In this document: piece by piece, positions 43,377 through 48,000 of the stretch
How positions within the stretch are numbered: position 1 is the first letter of the stretch
Layout of the letters: each line of letters begins with the position of its first letter
Origin: Pseudomonadota bacterium
GTDB lineage: Bacteria; Desulfobacterota; Desulfobacteria; Desulfobacterales; Desulfobacteraceae
Assembly: GCA_018821535.1 (NCBI GenBank)
Contig: JAHJLV010000046.1
Coordinates: 1-48,000, forward strand
Direction: 5' to 3'
Length of the DNA stretch: 48,000 bases
Program-made: the position numbers and the translations under genes
Notes under the pieces: generated by a model
The model's input: only the letters and a program-made list of their open reading frames with translations
Databases searched by the model: none
What the model was told of the DNA's origin: nothing

Positions 43377-43670
43377 TTGGATGAAATTGTAGTAATTGAT
43401 CTTTTTGGAGAACAGTTCCGGTTCGCTCCTGACAGTCAGGTAAAGGACCCGGAGCAGGTTGCACTGTATTTAAAAAAATATATAAAAGAAGCTGAAGGAT
43501 TGTTCCAGAACAAAACTTCAGGAAAGAACAAAATCGCAATACTGCTGCTGGCTGCCATGAATTTGTCAAAAGACTATCATGAGCTCAAAGCGCAGCATGC
43601 TGAATATGAGAAAAAGATCGAGAGCAAAATTTCAAAACTTATAGAAAAGATCAATAAAGGAATTGAATAA
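43377..43670 (+). CDS. zapA: ZapA-like cell division protein
   Basis: A 97-residue ZapA: N-terminal IVVIDLFGEQFRFAPDS, the QVALYLKKYIKEAEGLF helix, KIAILLLAAMNLSKDYHEL and a C-terminal coiled coil. It bundles FtsZ filaments. I start it at TTG 43377 because AAGGGA stands five bases upstream and the resulting N-terminus matches the family; an in-frame ATG at 43347 lacks a ribosome site. The gene is followed by 6S RNA, the arrangement known from many Proteobacteria. Confidence 0.85.
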   Translation: MDEIVVIDLFGEQFRFAPDSQVKDPEQVALYLKKYIKEAEGLFQNKTSGKNKIAILLLAAMNLSKDYHELKAQHAEYEKKIESKISKLIEKINKGIE

Positions 43671-43690
43671 AACTTTAAGATAATTATTAT
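43663..43690 (+). promoter_or_regulatory. Promoter of the 6S RNA gene
   Basis: TTGAAT (43663-43668), 16-bp spacer, TATTAT (43685-43690). The expected start, about seven bases downstream, coincides with the 5' end of the terminal stem at 43697. The -35 lies over the zapA stop codon. Confidence 0.5.
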
Positions 43691-43696
43691 GCATCT

Positions 43697-43884
43697 TTAC
43701 CCCTGCAGTGTGCGTGATTGCCAGACAGTCTTTGTTCTAACGCATTAAACAAAAGGGAGTCCACACTGTTTTTGGTGTGCTATGTTCCGCTTCGACGGAA
43801 AAGCCTGAAGAAAATACTGGACGCCCGCCTTTTGAACCTTTGGTTCAAAGTCTAATATAGCAACACGGCAGTTTGTGGGGGTAA
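43697..43884 (+). ncRNA. ssrS: 6S RNA
   Basis: About 188 nt. The ends pair (TTACCCC at 43697-43703 with GGGGTAA at 43878-43884), and internal stretches match known 6S RNAs: a hairpin CCGCTTCGACGG, the conserved AAAAGCCTGAA segment of the central bubble region, ACTGGACGCCCGCC and the TGAACC...GGTTCA hairpin, then CACGGCAG. Location immediately after zapA is the classical synteny. 6S RNA binds the main sigma factor RNA polymerase holoenzyme in stationary phase. A T-run (to about 43905) follows. Confidence 0.87.
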
Positions 43885-44052
43885 TCGTAATAATATGCTT
43901 TTTTTCAATTTCTCTTCCCGCAAAAAAATCCATTCCATATTGAAAATTTAACATTTGTGTTTTTATGCTGGTAATTTTTATAAAAACAGGTAATAAAACG
44001 AAATAATTGCAACTTAAGTGTTGATTTACATATTAATTAGGAGAATTTTTTA

Positions 44053-45615
44053 ATGGAATATACGGCTGTACTCTCATCTATAGCACTGGTTTTAGGGTTG
44101 GGAGTCGTTGCTTTTTTTGTTTTAAAAAAGAAAGTAATCCAGAAAAATCTGAATATTGAAGAAGAACATCTGCGTCTGATTGAAGATGCTAAACTGAAAG
44201 CGGAAACACTACTGAAAGAAGCTCAGCTTGAGGCAAAATCCCGGCTGCTGGAAATGAAGAGCAATTTTGATGCTGAGACGGAAGAAACACGTTCTGAATT
44301 AAAAAAAGAAAGCAAAAGGCTTCTGGCAAGGGCTGAAAAAATTGATCTTAAAGAAGAACAGCTATCTAAACGCGAACAGACTGTACAAAGAAAAGAAAGT
44401 GAAATTCAAAAAAAATATGAGTCTGCAACCATTAAAGAAGAGCGGTATAATGAGTTGCTGGAAGACATCAAAAAAGAGCTGGAAAAAGTTTCCGGTCTGA
44501 CCCTTGAAGAAGCAAAGGATCTTTTGCTTAAGGCGATGGAAGAAGAGGCCCGGCATGAAGGTGCCAAGCTGATCAAAAAAATAACCAGTGAGGCAAAGGA
44601 AAATGCTGACAAGGAAGCTAAGAAAATAATATCAACTGCCATTCAACGGTATGCCGGAGAATATGTGGCTGAAAGAACGGTTTCAGTTGTTCATCTGCCC
44701 GGTGATGAAATGAAGGGCCGAATTATCGGCCGTGAGGGTCGGAATATCAGGGCGCTTGAAGCTGCGACTGGAATCGATTTGATTATAGACGACACCCCTG
44801 AGGCAGTTATTCTGTCCGGGTTTAACCCCGTGCGGCGGGAGATTGCCAGAATTGCTCTTGAAAAATTAATATCAGATGGCAGGATTCATCCGGCAAGAAT
44901 TGAAGATGTGGTTGAAAGAGCCACAGAAGAAGTGGATATCACCATAAAAGAAGCGGGTGAGCAGGCCGCTTTTGACATGGGGGTCCATGGTATTGATCCT
45001 GAGCTGATAAAGGTTCTGGGGAAACTCAAATTCAGAACCAGTTATGCTCAGAATGTCCTTCAGCATTCAGTTGAAGTGGCATCCCTGTGCGGGGTCATGG
45101 CAGGTGAACTGGGTCTGGATATCAAGCTGGCCAAACGAATGGGACTGCTGCATGATATTGGGAAAGCCATTGATTATGAAGTGGATGGCGCACATGCCAT
45201 TATCGGTGCAAAGCTGGCCAAGAAATATGGCGAGATTGACTCCGTGGTTGATGCCATTGCATCTCATCATGAAGATAAAATGCCTGAATCTGTTTATGAT
45301 TATATTGTTCAGGCTGCAGATGCCTTGTCAGGGGCACGACCCGGCGCCAGAAAGGAAAGCCTGGAAAATTATGTCAAACGACTTGAGGATCTTGAAAATA
45401 TAGCAAATGCCTTTGATGGCGTTACAAATACATATGCCATTCAGGCGGGCCGGGAGATTCGTGTAATTGCAGAAAGTGAAAAAATATCTGATGAGAGTGC
45501 AGTATTGCTTTCCCGTGATATTGCCCGACAGATTGAAGAAAATCTCACATTCCCGGGACAGGTTAAGGTGGTTGTTATCAGAGAAACAAGAGCGGTTGAG
45601 TATACCAAAAAATAA
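44053..45615 (+). CDS. rny: Ribonuclease Y
   Basis: A 520-residue membrane-anchored endoribonuclease: N-terminal helix ([18 protein letters not shown], ~8-25), long coiled coil (~30-200), KH domain with [15 protein letters not shown] (~225) and the HD domain [13 protein letters not shown] (~365) with [10 protein letters not shown]. It starts mRNA decay. Preceded by AGGAG and the 6S gene. The tyrS gene starts 17 nt after its stop. Confidence 0.96.
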   Translation: MEYTAVLSSIALVLGLGVVAFFVLKKKVIQKNLNIEEEHLRLIEDAKLKAETLLKEAQLEAKSRLLEMKSNFDAETEETRSELKKESKRLLARAEKIDLKEEQLSKREQTVQRKESEIQKKYESATIKEERYNELLEDIKKELEKVSGLTLEEAKDLLLKAMEEEARHEGAKLIKKITSEAKENADKEAKKIISTAIQRYAGEYVAERTVSVVHLPGDEMKGRIIGREGRNIRALEAATGIDLIIDDTPEAVILSGFNPVRREIARIALEKLISDGRIHPARIEDVVERATEEVDITIKEAGEQAAFDMGVHGIDPELIKVLGKLKFRTSYAQNVLQHSVEVASLCGVMAGELGLDIKLAKRMGLLHDIGKAIDYEVDGAHAIIGAKLAKKYGEIDSVVDAIASHHEDKMPESVYDYIVQAADALSGARPGARKESLENYVKRLEDLENIANAFDGVTNTYAIQAGREIRVIAESEKISDESAVLLSRDIARQIEENLTFPGQVKVVVIRETRAVEYTKK

Positions 45616-45632
45616 AGGGCAAAAAAAGACGC

Positions 45633-46919
45633 ATGAGTGTGTTATCTGTATTAAAAGAACGGGGTTTTATTGAAAATCTGACCCATACAGAAGAACTGGA
45701 GTATTATTTAGACAATAACCGGGCCACCTGTTATATCGGTTTTGATCCCACTGCATCCAGTCTTCATGTGGGATCCCTGGTCTGTATTATGGCACTTGCC
45801 CATATGCAGCGACATGGTCATCGCCCCATCGCACTGGTTGGCGGGGGAACCGGCCTGATCGGGGACCCTTCCGGAAAAACCGAACTTCGAAAGATTATTA
45901 CTCAGGATCAGATAGATGAGAACAAGCAGGGTATACGCAGCCAACTGACAAGGTTTCTTGATTTTTCAGATGGCAGGGCCTTGCTTTTAGATAATGCAAC
46001 ATGGCTGACCACTTTGGAATACATTCCTTTTTTACGGGATATCGGCCGTCATTTCAGTGTGAATCGTATGATCAAGGCGGAAAGCTATAAAGCCCGGATG
46101 GAATCAGAAGACGGCCTGACATTTATTGAATTTAATTATATGCTGTTGCAGGCATATGATTTTATGCAGCTTGCCAAAACATATGAATGTTATCTGCAGA
46201 TGGGCGGATCAGATCAATGGGGCAATATTGTTGCAGGGATTGATCTGACCCGAAGAACCCTTGGAAAACAGGCCTTTGGCATAACATTCCCCTTGATTAC
46301 TACCGCCGGCGGTATAAAAATGGGCAAGACGCATAAAGGTGCTGTCTGGCTGGATGCACAGCGGTTTTCTCCCTATGAATACTATCAATTCTGGGTGAAT
46401 TCAGATGATGCGGATCTGGTGCGGTTTTTATTGCTGTTTACCTTTCTTGATAAAAAGGAAATCGATTCAGTTAAAAAAATTGAAGGTGCCCAGCTGAACA
46501 AGGCAAAGGCAGTTCTGGCCTTTGAAGCAACCAGGATATGCCATGGTGAAGATGAGGCCGTAAAAGCATTCCAGGCATCAACAGCCATGTTCGGAGATTT
46601 TGAGATCTCTGATGATCTATTGCCGTCAAGTTCCATCCCGAGAGGCAGGTATGCCGCTTCCAGCCAAATGGCAGTGCCCTCATCAGAATATGCAGTCAAA
46701 ACTGTCATTGGCAAAATGTCTGCTGTGGATTTGTTTATGGAAGTTGGACTGTGTAATTCTAAATCAGATGCAAGACGATTGATTCAGCAGGGTGGGGCAT
46801 ATATCAATAATGAAAGAATTCATTCTTTTGATCAGATACTTGTTACAAAAGATGTTGTTGAAAACCAAATTCTGCTTAGAGCTGGAAAGAAAAAATATCA
46901 TAAAATTATTTTAAAATAG
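45633..46919 (+). CDS. tyrS: Tyrosyl-tRNA synthetase
   Basis: A 428-residue class I synthetase of normal length. N-terminal CYIGFDPTASSLHVGSL (HIGH motif as HVGS), IALVGGGTGLIGDPSGK, LQMGGSDQWGNI, the KMSKS loop as KMGKT (~230) and a C-terminal S4 RNA-binding domain (ARRLIQQGGAYINNERI). It attaches tyrosine to tRNA-Tyr. Only about 14 bases separate its stop from the rRNA promoter. Confidence 0.96.
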   Translation: MSVLSVLKERGFIENLTHTEELEYYLDNNRATCYIGFDPTASSLHVGSLVCIMALAHMQRHGHRPIALVGGGTGLIGDPSGKTELRKIITQDQIDENKQGIRSQLTRFLDFSDGRALLLDNATWLTTLEYIPFLRDIGRHFSVNRMIKAESYKARMESEDGLTFIEFNYMLLQAYDFMQLAKTYECYLQMGGSDQWGNIVAGIDLTRRTLGKQAFGITFPLITTAGGIKMGKTHKGAVWLDAQRFSPYEYYQFWVNSDDADLVRFLLLFTFLDKKEIDSVKKIEGAQLNKAKAVLAFEATRICHGEDEAVKAFQASTAMFGDFEISDDLLPSSSIPRGRYAASSQMAVPSSEYAVKTVIGKMSAVDLFMEVGLCNSKSDARRLIQQGGAYINNERIHSFDQILVTKDVVENQILLRAGKKKYHKIILK

Positions 46920-46932
46920 CCGTAAATATTAA

Positions 46933-46961
46933 TTGACAAAAAACAGTGTCACCTGTATATT
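46933..46961 (+). promoter_or_regulatory. rRNA operon promoter
   Basis: TTGACA (46933-46938), exactly 17 bp, TATATT (46956-46961) with a TG in front. Downstream, GATCTTTGAAAATTA (47011-47025) resembles the boxA antitermination element found in rrn leaders. Confidence 0.75.
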
Positions 46962-47046
46962 ACTCAGGTTTTGTCGGTCACCGGACAAGGTGATTGTGAG
47001 AGTAAAATTTGATCTTTGAAAATTAGTCAGTGAGAAAATTTAGAGC

Positions 47047-47063
47047 AGGTCTTAAAAAGACCT
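47047..47063 (+). other. Small hairpin in the rRNA leader
   Basis: AGGTCTT-AAA-AAGACCT, a 7-bp stem with 3-nt loop, about 30 bases before the mature 16S. Possibly a processing or leader structure. Confidence 0.4.
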
Positions 47064-47091
47064 AAAAAAGATTTAAGAGAAAAAGGATTAT

Positions 47092-48000
<909 letters not shown>

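Noticed and set aside
43745..43954. Minus-strand frame of 69 codons
   Set aside because: It lies inside the 6S RNA gene, has no ribosome site and no recognisable protein features.

Overview
The window reads as chromosomal DNA of an anaerobic, Gram-negative member of the Desulfobacterota, most likely a Desulfobacteraceae sulfate reducer of the Desulfobacter/Desulfobacula type. The grounds are the 5' part of a 16S rRNA gene at the right edge (placed from memory of the family, not by a search), a split F-type ATP synthase operon with both b' and b subunits but no atpB/atpE, outer-membrane lipid-transport genes, rubredoxin and ferritin-like proteins, a ferredoxin:thioredoxin reductase catalytic subunit and a citrate synthase. 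No dsr, apr or sat genes lie in the window, so sulfate reduction is inferred.

Layout. 1-5.5 kb: the 3' end of a large RTX calcium-binding exoprotein, then a complete AT-rich type I secretion operon (TolC-like, HlyB-like ABC transporter, HlyD-like adaptor), closed by a strong bidirectional terminator. 5.5-11.3 kb (minus strand): a probable operon of a PHP-glycosyltransferase fusion, a second glycosyltransferase, a DksA-like protein, a SurA-like lipoprotein, a HAMP membrane protein and an exported HELAH metallopeptidase split by a frameshift at an A8 run. 11.4-17.8 kb: a QueG-like iron-sulfur protein, a DUF3786 protein, a hybrid CBS-PAS histidine kinase, a short GGQ release-factor-like protein, a protein with a tandem CQLG repeat, and a three-gene set of small membrane and exported proteins, one carrying an exported pseudo-receiver domain. 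17.8-20.6 kb (minus): PilZ, GspA-like and GspB-like genes.

20.8-27.4 kb: a partner-switching set (HDOD-PP2C phosphatase, GAF-PP2C phosphatase, RsbW-like kinase) next to an Mla phospholipid-transport operon (mlaF, mlaE, mlaD, STAS protein, mlaC) whose STAS protein keeps the phosphorylatable DSSG serine. 27.7-36 kb: a redox and oxidative-stress neighbourhood: TIGR01777 epimerase, ferritin-like protein, exonuclease III, a glutaredoxin / FTR catalytic subunit / citrate synthase / rubredoxin-DUF2231 operon, and a rubredoxin-FMN dehydrogenase / flavodoxin / thioredoxin 2 / phosphotransferase operon. 36.2-42.2 kb: ATP synthase genes atpF'-F-H-A-G-D-C. 42.2-48 kb: housekeeping genes (GlmU uridyltransferase domain, zapB, zapA, 6S RNA, RNase Y, tyrS) and then an rrn operon with a consensus promoter.

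Most of the window is core genome. I see no insertion sequence, phage, CRISPR or tRNA gene. The most interesting points are the exported pseudo-receiver with its small neighbours, the partner-switch/Mla association, the glutaredoxin/FTR/citrate synthase operon, the homopolymer frameshift in the metallopeptidase, and a confidently recognised 6S RNA downstream of zapA.
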